Counted from the stretch's first letter, positions 1-8,144 are shown. The stretch is DNA of 64,000 bases from Pseudoflavonifractor gallinarum (GCF_014982855.1 NZ_JADCKF010000014.1:1-64000), one strand, 5' to 3'. Program-made: numbers and translations. The notes: generated by a model not told the origin, from the sequence alone.

Positions 1-1
1 G

Positions 2-70
2 GGCAACAAGAAATACATGAATATGAAGCACCTGGAAGCAGCCTTTGAGGATGCCTCCATTGCTGGCTAA
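2..70 (+). CDS. C-terminal end of an unidentified protein (partial)
   Basis: Frame 2 is open from the left edge and ends at TAA 68-70, leaving 22 codons that end in EDASIAG. The frame is rich in Lys, Met and Ala and reads like the end of a real protein, but the fragment is too short to name. No terminator is visible before the convergent gene that ends at 126. Confidence 0.4.
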   Translation, partial: GNKKYMNMKHLEAAFEDASIAG

Positions 71-125
71 CTTCATTCATGCCAGGGGCTGTAAACCAAT
101 TTGCGCAAAACTCTTGACACTACCT

Positions 126-1481
126 TTATTTTTCACCGATAAACAGCAGGTGATCGGAGGCGCCCAGGTGTTCGGGCTTTTCGCAGATGTAAAAGTGATA
201 CCGCAGATATTGGGCATAGCTCTCGTCATCCATTGCATTGATCTTATCGTGAAGCAGTTCACTGATACCGTCGGAGGCGACCTCGTGCAAGATTTTAATA
301 CCACCCGCACGGAGCAGATCCCGACAGGCGTCAATGGTATGAAATACAAAGGGGAAATCATCACAGCGGAATGTTTCTTTGTTGTAGTCCCCGTTTACAA
401 AATAGTCCGGTATCTCGTGGAACATAGTGAGTATGACCATGTCATTGGAAATAAACGCAAAGAACAGTTTGCCATCGGGTTTGCACACACGCTTTGCCTC
501 GGCAATGGACCGGAGCTTGTCCGCTTCACTGTGTAAGTGGTACAGGGGGCCCAAGAGAAGGACGATATCAAAGGAATCGTCGGGGTAGCGGCTGAGATCC
601 ATAGCGTTGCCCTGTACCAAATTAATGGAGTCCTGAGGAGTCAGCTTTTTTTGAAAAGCTTCGATGTTTCGGTCGGACAGTTCCAAAGCGGAGACGGCAT
701 AGCCCTTGCGGGCAAAATACAGGCTATATTCCCCTGCGCCGGCTCCTACATCCAGGATCTTTGCCTCCGGAGCAAGGTACTGCTCTATATACCGCACCGT
801 GGTCAAGAACTCCACACGGGCAGCTTTGGAGCGATTCAGACGGCTGTTTTCGTCTAAGCGGGAATACAGGGTCTGTACAAGTTCGGTGTCATTTTTAAAC
901 GAGAGGCCATTTGAAAAAAGCGCGGGTCTGTCCCAGTCATTTTTCAGAATGGCGTAATGGGCGGTATCACAGACCCCCTGGTTGTTGCGGCCGGACTGCC
1001 TGGTGGTACCCTCATATTTCATGCCGCATTTTTTCATGACAGCGCCAGAATGGGGATTGTTGGGGTCGTGTCTGGCAGTGATGCGGTTGAAATCACAGGT
1101 GTCAAAAAGGTAGTGGATGACCGCTTGCAGCGCTTCGGTCATGATGCCCTGATGCCACCAGCGTCGTCCGATGCAATATCCGATTTCAATGGAAGAGAGC
1201 TGTTCGTTGGGGTCCATGCCACTGATACTTCCGATGGGCTGTCCCACCTCTTTTAGGACAATGAGCCACTGGTAGTAATCGCTTTGGACGTAGTGATTGA
1301 TCCAATCCTGCAGAACCTGTTGGGAAGCTTTTACACTGCTGTGGACGGGCCAGGTCAAGTATTTTACCACGTCCGGATCGGAGGCCCAGTTGTCAAACAT
1401 CGATTGCGCATCTTCCGGTACGGCTCTGCGGAGAAGAAGTCTCTGGGTTTCAATGGTTTGGGTTCCCCTGTGGATCGCCAT
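126..1481 (-). CDS. GNAT N-acetyltransferase fused to SAM-dependent methyltransferase
   Basis: A two-domain protein of about 451 residues. The first 180 residues are a RimJ/RimL-type GNAT acetyltransferase: it has the start TQRLLLRRAVPED, a core IEIGYCIGRRWWHQGIMTEAL with the acetyl-CoA-binding pattern, and a C-terminal NPHSGAVMKKCGMKYEG stretch. From about residue 200 it is a class I methyltransferase with SAM motif I (ILDVGAGAGEYS), an acidic residue ending strand 2 (ALELSD) and motif IV-like DIVLLLGPLYH. The start is ATG 1481, with an AAAGGA box 7 bases upstream; a longer in-frame reading upstream runs through a terminator hairpin and was rejected. Small GNAT enzymes usually stand alone, so the fusion suggests two modifications of one small molecule or peptide, for example resistance or self-protection. 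The substrate is unknown. Confidence 0.85.
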   Translation of the reverse strand: MAIHRGTQTIETQRLLLRRAVPEDAQSMFDNWASDPDVVKYLTWPVHSSVKASQQVLQDWINHYVQSDYYQWLIVLKEVGQPIGSISGMDPNEQLSSIEIGYCIGRRWWHQGIMTEALQAVIHYLFDTCDFNRITARHDPNNPHSGAVMKKCGMKYEGTTRQSGRNNQGVCDTAHYAILKNDWDRPALFSNGLSFKNDTELVQTLYSRLDENSRLNRSKAARVEFLTTVRYIEQYLAPEAKILDVGAGAGEYSLYFARKGYAVSALELSDRNIEAFQKKLTPQDSINLVQGNAMDLSRYPDDSFDIVLLLGPLYHLHSEADKLRSIAEAKRVCKPDGKLFFAFISNDMVILTMFHEIPDYFVNGDYNKETFRCDDFPFVFHTIDACRDLLRAGGIKILHEVASDGISELLHDKINAMDDESYAQYLRYHFYICEKPEHLGASDHLLFIGEK

Positions 1482-1513
1482 AAAATCAGTCCTTTCCATG
1501 TAGCGTACAAAAT

Positions 1514-1559
1514 AAAAAAGCAGTGCGGGCCAACCGTGGAAGGTTTTGGCCCACACTGC
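1514..1559 (-). terminator. rho-independent terminator of the short leftward transcript
   Basis: A 14-bp stem with one mismatch (1520-1533 pairing with 1546-1559) is followed on the minus strand by a run of six T. It lies about 30 bases after the stop of the 33-residue reading frame and just before the GNAT-methyltransferase gene, so it separates the two. Confidence 0.8.
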
Positions 1560-1586
1560 TCTGTTTTCACTCCAGATCCGCCTGGA

Positions 1587-1688
1587 TTATTGGAAAAAAG
1601 AGTATGACAATGTAAGCCCCATGCAGCAAGTAGGCATAGGGTTACCAAATACATGGTCCACATGGCAAACATAAAAATGGCTGTGCAT
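1587..1688 (-). CDS. very small ORF (33 aa) in its own transcription unit
   Basis: ATG 1688 follows an AGGAGG box by 6 bases and opens 33 codons ending at TAA 1587. It starts MHSHFYVCHVDH and is rich in His, Cys and Met. It has its own near-consensus promoter upstream and a strong terminator downstream, so the transcript is about 200 bases. A second frame from ATG 1672 (MFAMWTMYLVTLCLLAAW) would form one membrane helix but lacks a well-spaced ribosome binding site. The architecture resembles small holin-like or type I toxin genes of Firmicutes, and the reading frame may be decayed by a frameshift. It may equally be a small RNA that carries an ORF. Function unknown. Confidence 0.4.
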   Translation of the reverse strand: MHSHFYVCHVDHVFGNPMPTCCMGLTLSYSFFQ

Positions 1689-1715
1689 TGTCACACCTCC
1701 TGCGATTTTTGGGGT

Positions 1716-1744
1716 ATTATACGCCTGCATGGAGGAAAAGTCAA
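1716..1744 (-). promoter_or_regulatory. sigma-A type promoter of the short unit
   Basis: Read on the minus strand, TTGACT and TATAAT are separated by exactly 17 bases. The expected start is near 1709, about 20 bases before the start codon of the 33-residue ORF. Confidence 0.75.
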
Positions 1745-1748
1745 TAGG

Positions 1749-3458
1749 TTACGCCTCGGAAGGAGCCTCCTGGGCACTGTCTTGCGGTGGCTGGGGACGA
1801 TCTCCATTCTCAGAGGGAGCACCGCTGGGTTGGGTGCCCGGATTGCCGCGGAGACCACCGCGGCCGCCCATACCGCCCCCCATCTGGCCGGGATTTTGCT
1901 CTGAGCCGTCATTGGTGGTGACTGTGCCGCCGTTGTTGGTATAAGTGCCGTCGCAGTCCAGCGCCGTATTGCCGCTGCCATTGCAGGTCAGATCCAACGT
2001 TCCGCCGTTGACGGTCAGATCTCCCAGATCTCCGTTGGAATCCACACAGTCCCCTGTGGAGACAATGGTGAACTCTCCGCCGTTGATGAGGATAAAGCTG
2101 TCCGTGCCGCTGGAAAAGGTGTCTTGTGACTGCCCGCCAGGTCCGCGGAAACCGGAGCTGTCGGCCCCTCCGGCGGCGTTGAGCCCGTCGTCGGAGGAGG
2201 TAATGTCGAATGTGCCGCCATCAACTGTGATGCTCAACCCCGCGATCCCCTCGTAACAATAGGGGATGGTAAAGGAGCCGTTCTGGATGGTGAGGGCGGC
2301 GTCGGAGTGGATGGCGTCGTCACCGCTGCGGAGGGAGAAGGTGCCGCCGGTGATGAGAGCCTCCCCGCCGGCGTGGAGGCCGTCATCGACGGTATCCAGG
2401 GTAAAAGTACCGCCCGCTATGGTGAAGCTGCCCTCGGCCTTTATGCCCTTCTGGCTCACGGTGTCCGCTTCGGTCTCTGCGGCAGTGGTTTCACTCTGCG
2501 CTACCCCGCTCTTTTGCTGTCCACCGTCCATGGGGCCAAACGCATCCTCGCTACTGCTTAGATCTACGCTGGCGCTGCCTGCCCCCGTGTGTAGGTCAAA
2601 GGTCCCTCCGTCGATCTGGAGGGCGCCGGCGGCGCTGATGGCATCTCCCTGCGCGGTAACCGAGAAGCTGCCCTCAGCAAGGTAGAGGAAGCCCAGAGAG
2701 GGATCGTCGCTGTTCTCTGCATGGAGGCCGTCCTTACCCGAGGTAATGGTAAAGCTGCCGTCGGCAATGGCGATGCTGTCTTTTCCGGACAGGCCGTGGT
2801 TGGCGGCAGTGATGGTATAGCTGCCGCCGGTGATCACCAGCTCATCCCTGGACACCACCCCGTGCCCGGCCGGAGACTGGATGGTAAGACTGCCGGTGCC
2901 GTTGAGAGTCAGGTCGGTCTTGGAAAAAAGAACCGCGTCAATGTTGTTTTCATCTATGGCCACATACTCCCCGCCATTGGCAAGGTAGTTCTCAGTCCCA
3001 TCGGCCAGGGTAAGGAACACCTTATCCGCCGACAGAGCATAGATGGGAGCGGAGGTGGCGCTGGTCACATCCACGCCGTTGAGGACAAGTTGGACTTTGT
3101 CGCTCTCGCCGGCGTTGACGACGATCTGCCCGTCCGTGAGGGTGCCCGAGAGGAGATATACGCCCTCGGAGGATAGGATGACCCGGCTGCCTTCGATGGT
3201 CACGGCATCGGAGGCGCAGGAGGCGCTGTCCCCATTGAGTTGGATGGGGATGGCGGCGCTCTCGTCATAGGTGCCCGCCAGGTCCCGGTCACTGAAAAGC
3301 GCCTGGGTATCGATGGCGGCAGCAGTGGGCTCTGCCGTCTGAGCGGCAGTTTCAACGGCGGCAGAGGGAGTAGCCTGGGTGTTCTGCGCTCCACAGCTGC
3401 TGAGGAGCAGCAGAGCGGACAGCAGGGGAGGGGTCAGCCGCAGGATTGGGTGTTTCAT
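1749..3458 (-). CDS. Cthe_2159-type carbohydrate-binding lipoprotein
   Basis: A 569-residue exported lipoprotein. It starts MKHPILRLTPP, has a hydrophobic segment and a lipobox LLSSC near residue 21, then a Thr/Ala/Pro linker. The body is a long series of beta-strand repeats of the type GSFTITSGKDGLHAENSDD, with repeated D-D-G/A motifs as in the Cthe_2159 family of calcium-binding parallel beta-helix proteins. The C-terminus is low-complexity Gly, Pro and Gln (GQMGGGMGGRGG). The start ATG 3458 follows AGGAGG by 8 bases and lies 14 bases after the corrected stop of the DUF4956 gene. Known members bind acidic polysaccharide; here a wall-anchored binding or structural role is inferred. It is the last gene of an operon that shares a promoter motif with the adjacent two-component system. 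Confidence 0.85.
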   Translation of the reverse strand: MKHPILRLTPPLLSALLLLSSCGAQNTQATPSAAVETAAQTAEPTAAAIDTQALFSDRDLAGTYDESAAIPIQLNGDSASCASDAVTIEGSRVILSSEGVYLLSGTLTDGQIVVNAGESDKVQLVLNGVDVTSATSAPIYALSADKVFLTLADGTENYLANGGEYVAIDENNIDAVLFSKTDLTLNGTGSLTIQSPAGHGVVSRDELVITGGSYTITAANHGLSGKDSIAIADGSFTITSGKDGLHAENSDDPSLGFLYLAEGSFSVTAQGDAISAAGALQIDGGTFDLHTGAGSASVDLSSSEDAFGPMDGGQQKSGVAQSETTAAETEADTVSQKGIKAEGSFTIAGGTFTLDTVDDGLHAGGEALITGGTFSLRSGDDAIHSDAALTIQNGSFTIPYCYEGIAGLSITVDGGTFDITSSDDGLNAAGGADSSGFRGPGGQSQDTFSSGTDSFILINGGEFTIVSTGDCVDSNGDLGDLTVNGGTLDLTCNGSGNTALDCDGTYTNNGGTVTTNDGSEQNPGQMGGGMGGRGGLRGNPGTQPSGAPSENGDRPQPPQDSAQEAPSEA

Positions 3459-3472
3459 AAAAACTTCCTCCT

Positions 3473-4169
3473 TTACAGGGCGGCGGCGCTGGTATCCTGG
3501 TGGCCCAGGGAGATCTCCAGGGTTCCCGTTGCGCAGCCGCAGCTGGTCGATAAAGCGTTTTTCCTGGGAAGGGTCCTTTAAGGTCAGATCATAGGTCAGC
3601 TTAAAGAGACTGCCCATGTTGGTGGTCTTGACCTGCGTGAGGGAATACCGGCGGGCATACTGATGCAAAACGGGATCAAATACCCCGGCATAGTCCAGGT
3701 CCTCAGGAATGGTAATATGGAGGGTGCGCTCGGGGGTATTCTGGGCCCAGGGACGCAGGCTCAGGGCGTTATAGAGCATCATGGCTCCGCCCAGGATGAG
3801 GGTAAAGAGAGCCCCATAACCAAGGTAGCCCATGCCGGTAATGAGGCCTGTTCCCATGGCCACAAAGAGGGCCCCGATCTCCCGGGCGGAGCCCGGGGCA
3901 GAGCGGAAGCGCACCAGGTTGAAGGCTCCGGCCACGGCCACCCCGGTGCCCACATTGCCGTTGACCATCAGGATGACCACGCAGACCACTGCGGGCAGGA
4001 TGGCGAGTGTTACGGCCAGGCTCCGGCTGAAGTGGGAGCGCCACAGGGTCATGGCACACAACAGAAGGCCCAGAATCAGGGACACCCCCACACACAGCAG
4101 AAAGGCGCCGGGGGCAATGGTATTAGTCAAAGCGGTATCGAAGAGACCTTGAAACAAGTTGTCAGGCAT
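3473..4169 (-). pseudogene. DUF4956 membrane protein with one-base frameshift near its 3' end
   Basis: This is an integral membrane protein of the DUF4956 family, with at least four hydrophobic segments in the first 130 residues and the family core GAFNLVRFRSAPGSAREI. Read literally, the frame runs past its expected stop and fuses to the lipoprotein downstream. Removing one C from the CCC run at 3520-3522 restores the expected tail LEISLGHQDTSAAAL and a TAA at 3473-3475, directly followed by the AGGAGG and ATG of the next gene. The intact product would be 231 residues. The start ATG 4169 has GAGGAG upstream and overlaps the VTC-like gene by 8 bases. The extra base may be an assembly error, a true mutation or a translational fusion. 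Confidence 0.75.
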
Positions 4170-4878
4170 ATTTTTGTTCTCCTCTCTGCTGGGAAAGCAG
4201 GATTGTTTGATAGGCGGTTCCATATTTGGAAAAAGAAGTTTTAAAGATGCCCAGTTCGGACAGGGTACGGGCCATCCAGAGGGGCAGGCTGCCCGCGGTC
4301 TTGACCTCCATGAGCACCTGGTCGGCAGGAAGGATGGGAATGCCCCAGGGGTCAGAGTTCAGGGTAAGAGCCTCCTGGCGGTAGCGGATTTCAGTATCAA
4401 AGGTGACCCGGAACGCCTCGTCCTCCACCCCACGGTAGGAGTCCCGCTCATAGGAGAGGAAGACGGCCGGGCGTAGGGCGGCGTAAAATCCCGCCGTATA
4501 GGCCAGCTCCCCGCCGATCTGGGTCTCCGGCCAGGAGGCACTGCCCGCAATACAGTCCAGGGCCTCCCTTTGGGGCATGGTGAGACGGCGCTTGTAGACC
4601 ACGGAACAGTATTTCTTCTTCAACTCCACGAATACCGGCGCCTCCAGACCGGCCCGGCCGTAGCTGCGGACACGGAGCTTTTCCTTGTAGACCGGCCGCT
4701 CCAGGCTGCGGCGGATGAGGCGGAAGTCGGGGGTATCCAGGTAGAGATTGCGGATGGAGCTGTGGCTGTACTCGTCGGGCACCACATAGGGCGCCATCGC
4801 GGCCAGGATGGCCTGCTGCTGCCGGCGGCTCATCTGATATTTGATCTCATATCGCTGAAAGACCATCTGATTTTTCAC
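4162..4878 (-). CDS. VTC domain (polyphosphate polymerase-like) protein
   Basis: A cytosolic protein of 238 residues with the VTC/CYTH tunnel fold signature: FQRYEIKYQMS at the start, the SIRNLYLDTPDF strand, paired basic strands (KEKLRVRSYG, VFVELKKKYCSVVYKRR) and the acidic VLMEVKTAG near the end. In yeast Vtc4 this fold makes polyphosphate; bacterial relatives sit beside DUF4956 and Cthe_2159 proteins, as here, and their product has not been settled. The start is taken as GTG 4878 because AAGGAGG lies 8 bases upstream; ATG codons at 4926, 4902 and 4866 have no such site. It is the first gene of the leftward operon. Confidence 0.8.
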   Translation of the reverse strand: MKNQMVFQRYEIKYQMSRRQQQAILAAMAPYVVPDEYSHSSIRNLYLDTPDFRLIRRSLERPVYKEKLRVRSYGRAGLEAPVFVELKKKYCSVVYKRRLTMPQREALDCIAGSASWPETQIGGELAYTAGFYAALRPAVFLSYERDSYRGVEDEAFRVTFDTEIRYRQEALTLNSDPWGIPILPADQVLMEVKTAGSLPLWMARTLSELGIFKTSFSKYGTAYQTILLSQQRGEQKYA

Positions 4879-4911
4879 GGGTGTGGCCTCCTTTTTGAAC
4901 ATCGTGAGGTC

Positions 4912-4944
4912 AGTATAGAGATCCAACCCTAATTGAACTTAAAA
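4912..4944 (-). promoter_or_regulatory. promoter and operator of the VTC/DUF4956/lipoprotein operon
   Basis: On the minus strand, the element at 4924-4944 contains TTCAATTAGGGTT. It is identical over 21 bases to the one at 7006-7026 before htrA. A TATACT -10 box follows after 6 bases. The element covers the -35 region, as expected for an activator-dependent promoter. Confidence 0.65.
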
Positions 4945-4991
4945 TCCGCCCACTCTTTTCGGCTGACATTTTTCGCCCCCGGTGCTATTCT

Positions 4992-5018
4992 TTTAATTAG
5001 AGTTAAGGAGCGTATGCT
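4992..5018 (+). promoter_or_regulatory. promoter and operator of the two-component system
   Basis: TTTAATTAGAGTT (4992-5004) matches the TTnAATTAGnGTT core found before the VTC operon and htrA. TATGCT follows after 8 bases as a -10 box. This suggests that the response regulator controls its own gene. Confidence 0.55.
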
Positions 5019-5054
5019 ATTCTTGCCTTATAACACAGGAGAGAAGGTGGCGCA

Positions 5055-5732
5055 ATGCGCATTTTATTGGCAGAGGACGAGCGGTCCCTGTCCCGGGCCG
5101 TGGTGGCCCTGCTGGAAAAGCACAACTATTCCGCTGACGTGGTATATGACGGGGAAGAGGCCCTGGATTATCTGGAGGCGGGGAATTACGACGCCCTGAT
5201 CCTGGATATCATGATGCCCAAGCTGGATGGACTGGAGGTCCTGCGGCGGCTGCGGGCGGCGGGGAATCCCATCCCGGTGCTGCTGCTCACCGCCCGGTCA
5301 GAAATAGAGGATAAGGTGACCGGATTGGACACCGGGGCCAACGATTATCTCACCAAGCCGTTTTCCACCGAGGAGCTCATGGCGCGCATCCGGGCCATAA
5401 CCCGCAGCCAGACCGGCGGCCAGCTGACCAGCCGCCTGAGCCTGGGCAACATCACCCTGGATCAGACTACCTATGAGCTATCCTCTCCCCACGGAAGCTT
5501 CCGCCTGGCCAACAAGGAATATCAGATGATGGAGCTGCTCCTGCGCAATCCCCGGCAGCTCATCTCCAGCGAGCGGTTTTTCGAGCGGATCTGGGGCTAT
5601 GACAGCGAGGTGGAGCTGAATGTGGTGTGGGTGTATATCTCCTATCTGCGGAAAAAGCTCGCGGCCCTTCAGGCGGATATTCAAATTAAGGCGACCCGCA
5701 ACGCGGGCTATTCCCTGGAGGAGCGGCCATGA
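5055..5732 (+). CDS. OmpR-family response regulator
   Basis: A 225-residue DNA-binding response regulator. The receiver domain (1-120) has the acidic pair LLAEDE, the phospho-acceptor Asp in ALILDIMMPKLDG near residue 51, Thr in LLTARS and Lys in YLTKPFS. The winged-helix effector domain (125-225) ends with VWVYISYLRKKL and IKATRNAGYSLEE. The start ATG has a GGAGAGAAGG box upstream. The stop overlaps the histidine kinase start by 4 bases (ATGA), so the two are co-translated. The likely targets are its own operon, the divergent VTC operon and htrA, which share a promoter motif. Confidence 0.95.
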   Translation: MRILLAEDERSLSRAVVALLEKHNYSADVVYDGEEALDYLEAGNYDALILDIMMPKLDGLEVLRRLRAAGNPIPVLLLTARSEIEDKVTGLDTGANDYLTKPFSTEELMARIRAITRSQTGGQLTSRLSLGNITLDQTTYELSSPHGSFRLANKEYQMMELLLRNPRQLISSERFFERIWGYDSEVELNVVWVYISYLRKKLAALQADIQIKATRNAGYSLEERP

Positions 5733-6991
5733 TCAGACGTCTGCGGCATAAGCTGATCGCCGCCTGTATGCTCTCCCTGGCCATCGTCTTGCTGGTGATC
5801 CTGGGGGGCGTGAACCTGATGAGCTATCACAAGGTGGTCTCTGACGCCGATGCCATCCTGGCTGTGCTGGCCACCAATGACGGGACCTTCCCCAAACACC
5901 AGGGAGGGCTCCAGCAACCCCCGCCCGGTGAGCTGGGAAGGAAACCGGACCTCTTTGACCAGCGGGGCATGTCCCCGGAGACGCCGTATGAGTCCCGCTT
6001 CTTTTCGGTTCTCCTCGGCGAAGACGGCCAGGTGCTCCAGACAGACACCGGCCAGATCGCCGCTGTGGATGCCGAGGACGCCGCCGCCTATGCTCAGAGT
6101 GTAGTGAAATCCGGGCACAGCGCCGGTTTCTGGGGAAACTACCGCTATCTGCTCTGTGATGACGAGTTGGGCAGCCGGGTCATTTTTCTGGACTGCGGCC
6201 GCAGCCTCTCTTCCTTCCGCACCACCCTCCTTGCCAGCCTGTCGCTGGCCCTGCTGGGGCTGGCGGCGGTCTTGATTTTGCTGCTGATCCTGTCCAAGCA
6301 TATTGTCCGGCCGGTGGCGGAGAGCTATGAAAAGCAGAAGCAATTCATCACCGACGCCGGCCATGAGCTGAAGACCCCCATGACCATCATCAGCGCCGAC
6401 GCGGATCTGGCAGAGATGGAGTGCGGAGAAAACCAGTGGCTCACCGACATCCGCCGTCAGGCCAGGCGCCTGACCGAGCTGACCAATGATCTCATTTATC
6501 TCTCCCGCATGGAGGAGGAGCAGCCCAAGCTGCAGTGCATTGAGTTTCCCATTTCCGACGTGGCAGAGGAGATGGCCGACTCCTTCCAGGCCCCCGCCAA
6601 GAGCCAGGAAAAGGACTTCTCTCTCTCCATCCAGCCCATGCTCTCCTTTACGGGGGATGAAAAAAACATCCGAAAGCTCATCTCCATCCTGTTGGACAAC
6701 GCCTTGAAATATTCCCCAAGGGGAGGAAAAATAGAGCTGCGGCTGGAAAAGCAGGGGCGGACCCTCCAGCTGACCGTGTCCAATACCGTCGAGCGGCCGC
6801 TGGAGCGGGAAAAGCTCTCCCATCTCTTCGATCGGTTTTACCGGACGGACCAGTCCCGCAACAGTCAGACCGGTGGCTACGGGCTGGGACTGTCCATTGC
6901 CCGGAGCATCGTGGTGGCCCATAAGGGAAAGATCCGGGCGGAGAGCCCGGAGGGAACGACACTGTCAGTGGTGGTCCTTCTCCCGCGATGA
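5729..6991 (+). CDS. membrane sensor histidine kinase
   Basis: A 420-residue kinase. There are two membrane helices (about 10-31 and 168-190) around an extracytoplasmic loop of about 135 residues with a Gly/Pro-rich part. The HisKA domain has the phospho-acceptor His in FITDAGHELKTPMTII. The ATPase domain shows the N box LLDNALKYSP, F box LFDRFYRTD and G box GYGLGLSIARS. No obvious HAMP domain separates helix 2 from the dimerisation domain, so that linker is short. It pairs with the upstream response regulator. The signal is unknown; the neighbours suggest envelope or surface state. Confidence 0.95.
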   Translation: MIRRLRHKLIAACMLSLAIVLLVILGGVNLMSYHKVVSDADAILAVLATNDGTFPKHQGGLQQPPPGELGRKPDLFDQRGMSPETPYESRFFSVLLGEDGQVLQTDTGQIAAVDAEDAAAYAQSVVKSGHSAGFWGNYRYLLCDDELGSRVIFLDCGRSLSSFRTTLLASLSLALLGLAAVLILLLILSKHIVRPVAESYEKQKQFITDAGHELKTPMTIISADADLAEMECGENQWLTDIRRQARRLTELTNDLIYLSRMEEEQPKLQCIEFPISDVAEEMADSFQAPAKSQEKDFSLSIQPMLSFTGDEKNIRKLISILLDNALKYSPRGGKIELRLEKQGRTLQLTVSNTVERPLEREKLSHLFDRFYRTDQSRNSQTGGYGLGLSIARSIVVAHKGKIRAESPEGTTLSVVVLLPR

Positions 6992-7005
6992 CAGTTTCGT
7001 TTGAT

Positions 7006-7038
7006 TTTTAAGTTCAATTAGGGTTGCTCTTTTATCCT
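7006..7038 (+). promoter_or_regulatory. promoter and operator of htrA
   Basis: The 21 bases at 7006-7026, with core TTCAATTAGGGTT, repeat the element before the VTC operon exactly. The -10 candidate TATCCT (7033-7038) is again 6 bases away. Equal spacing to the -10 box in two promoters supports a shared activator site. Confidence 0.65.
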
Positions 7039-7088
7039 GATGGCAGAAACCTGAGAGAAATACGCCAAATGGAAAAGGAGTATGTCCT

Positions 7089-8144
7089 ATGAAAAAAACA
7101 GATATCTCTATGGAAAATCCATCCCCCTTCCCCCCGACTCCCATGCCGCAAATGGACCGGAGGGCAAAAAAGCCCGCACAGAAGGCCTGGCGGCGGCTGA
7201 CCTCTCTGGTGCTGAGCGCCGCACTGTTCGGGGCGGTCTCCGCCGGAAGTTTTTATGGTGTGGGGAAAATGCTCTCTCCGGAGAGCGAGGCGGAAGGTAC
7301 CCTAAGCGCCGGGACTTCGGGGGAGGTAGTTACCACTCTGGCCAGCACCTCCTACGCTGCCGCCCGGTATGGCATGGATGTGTCGGACATCGCCTCTGCC
7401 GCATTGCCCAGCGTGGTGGCCATCACCAACATCTCCGTACAGGAGGTGCGCAGCTACTTTAACCGCTTTGGGCCTAACGGAGCGGGACAGACCCAGTTGG
7501 AGGAGACCACCAGCTGCGGCTCAGGAGTCATCATTGCCAACGACGGGACCTACCTCTACATGGTCACCAATCAGCATGTGGTGGCAAACGCCACCACCCT
7601 CTCGGTGAGCTTTGTGGATCACTCGGTCTATGAGGCCCAGCTATGCGGGACTGATGAGGAGGCCGACCTTGCGGTGATCAAGGTGGCTGTTGCCGACCTG
7701 TCTTCGGATACGCTGTCCCAGATCGCAGTCATTTCCATCGGGGACTCGGATGAGCTGGAAGTAGGGGAACAGGTCGTGGCCATCGGGAATGCCCTGGGCT
7801 ATGGCCAGTCGGTGACCACGGGCATTGTCAGCGCCCTAGACCGCAGCCTCACCAATGAGAGCGGCACCACCGCCTCCTATATTCAGACGGACGCCGCCAT
7901 CAACCCGGGCAACAGCGGCGGCACACTGCTCAATTTGGATGGGGAGCTCATCGGCATCAACACCGCCAAGTTCTCGGATACCGATGTGGAGGGCATGGGC
8001 TACGCCATCCCCATCTCGGATGTGGCGGAGCGGATTACTGAGCTCATGACCCAAACCACGCAAGGAAGTTCAACCAGCTCCAGCGCGGCCCAGCAGACCG
8101 GATGGGATAGGCCGGGCCGGTGGGAAACCTGGCCGAGCGCATAA
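7089..8144 (+). CDS. htrA: HtrA/DegP-like trypsin-fold serine protease without a PDZ domain
   Basis: A 351-residue membrane-anchored protease. A cytoplasmic stretch of about 38 residues with Lys/Arg precedes one membrane helix (SLVLSAALFGAVSAGSFYGV). The trypsin-like domain has catalytic His in VTNQHVV, Asp in EADLAVIKV and Ser in NPGNSGGTLL, so the triad is complete. HtrA proteins normally add one or two PDZ domains of about 90 residues. Here the protein ends about 45 residues after the protease core in a Ser-rich tail with an odd WDRPGRWETWPSA end. Only about 140 bases remain before the rpsO promoter, so no PDZ domain can be hidden in another frame. It shares a promoter motif with the two-component system and probably handles misfolded exported proteins. 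Confidence 0.9.
   Translation: MKKTDISMENPSPFPPTPMPQMDRRAKKPAQKAWRRLTSLVLSAALFGAVSAGSFYGVGKMLSPESEAEGTLSAGTSGEVVTTLASTSYAAARYGMDVSDIASAALPSVVAITNISVQEVRSYFNRFGPNGAGQTQLEETTSCGSGVIIANDGTYLYMVTNQHVVANATTLSVSFVDHSVYEAQLCGTDEEADLAVIKVAVADLSSDTLSQIAVISIGDSDELEVGEQVVAIGNALGYGQSVTTGIVSALDRSLTNESGTTASYIQTDAAINPGNSGGTLLNLDGELIGINTAKFSDTDVEGMGYAIPISDVAERITELMTQTTQGSSTSSSAAQQTGWDRPGRWETWPSA

Noticed and set aside
1749-4223. A single 824-residue membrane-lipoprotein fusion as one real gene
   Set aside because: The joint contains a buried signal peptide and lipobox, a ribosome binding site, and a stop recovered by removing one base, so two genes with a frameshift are more likely.
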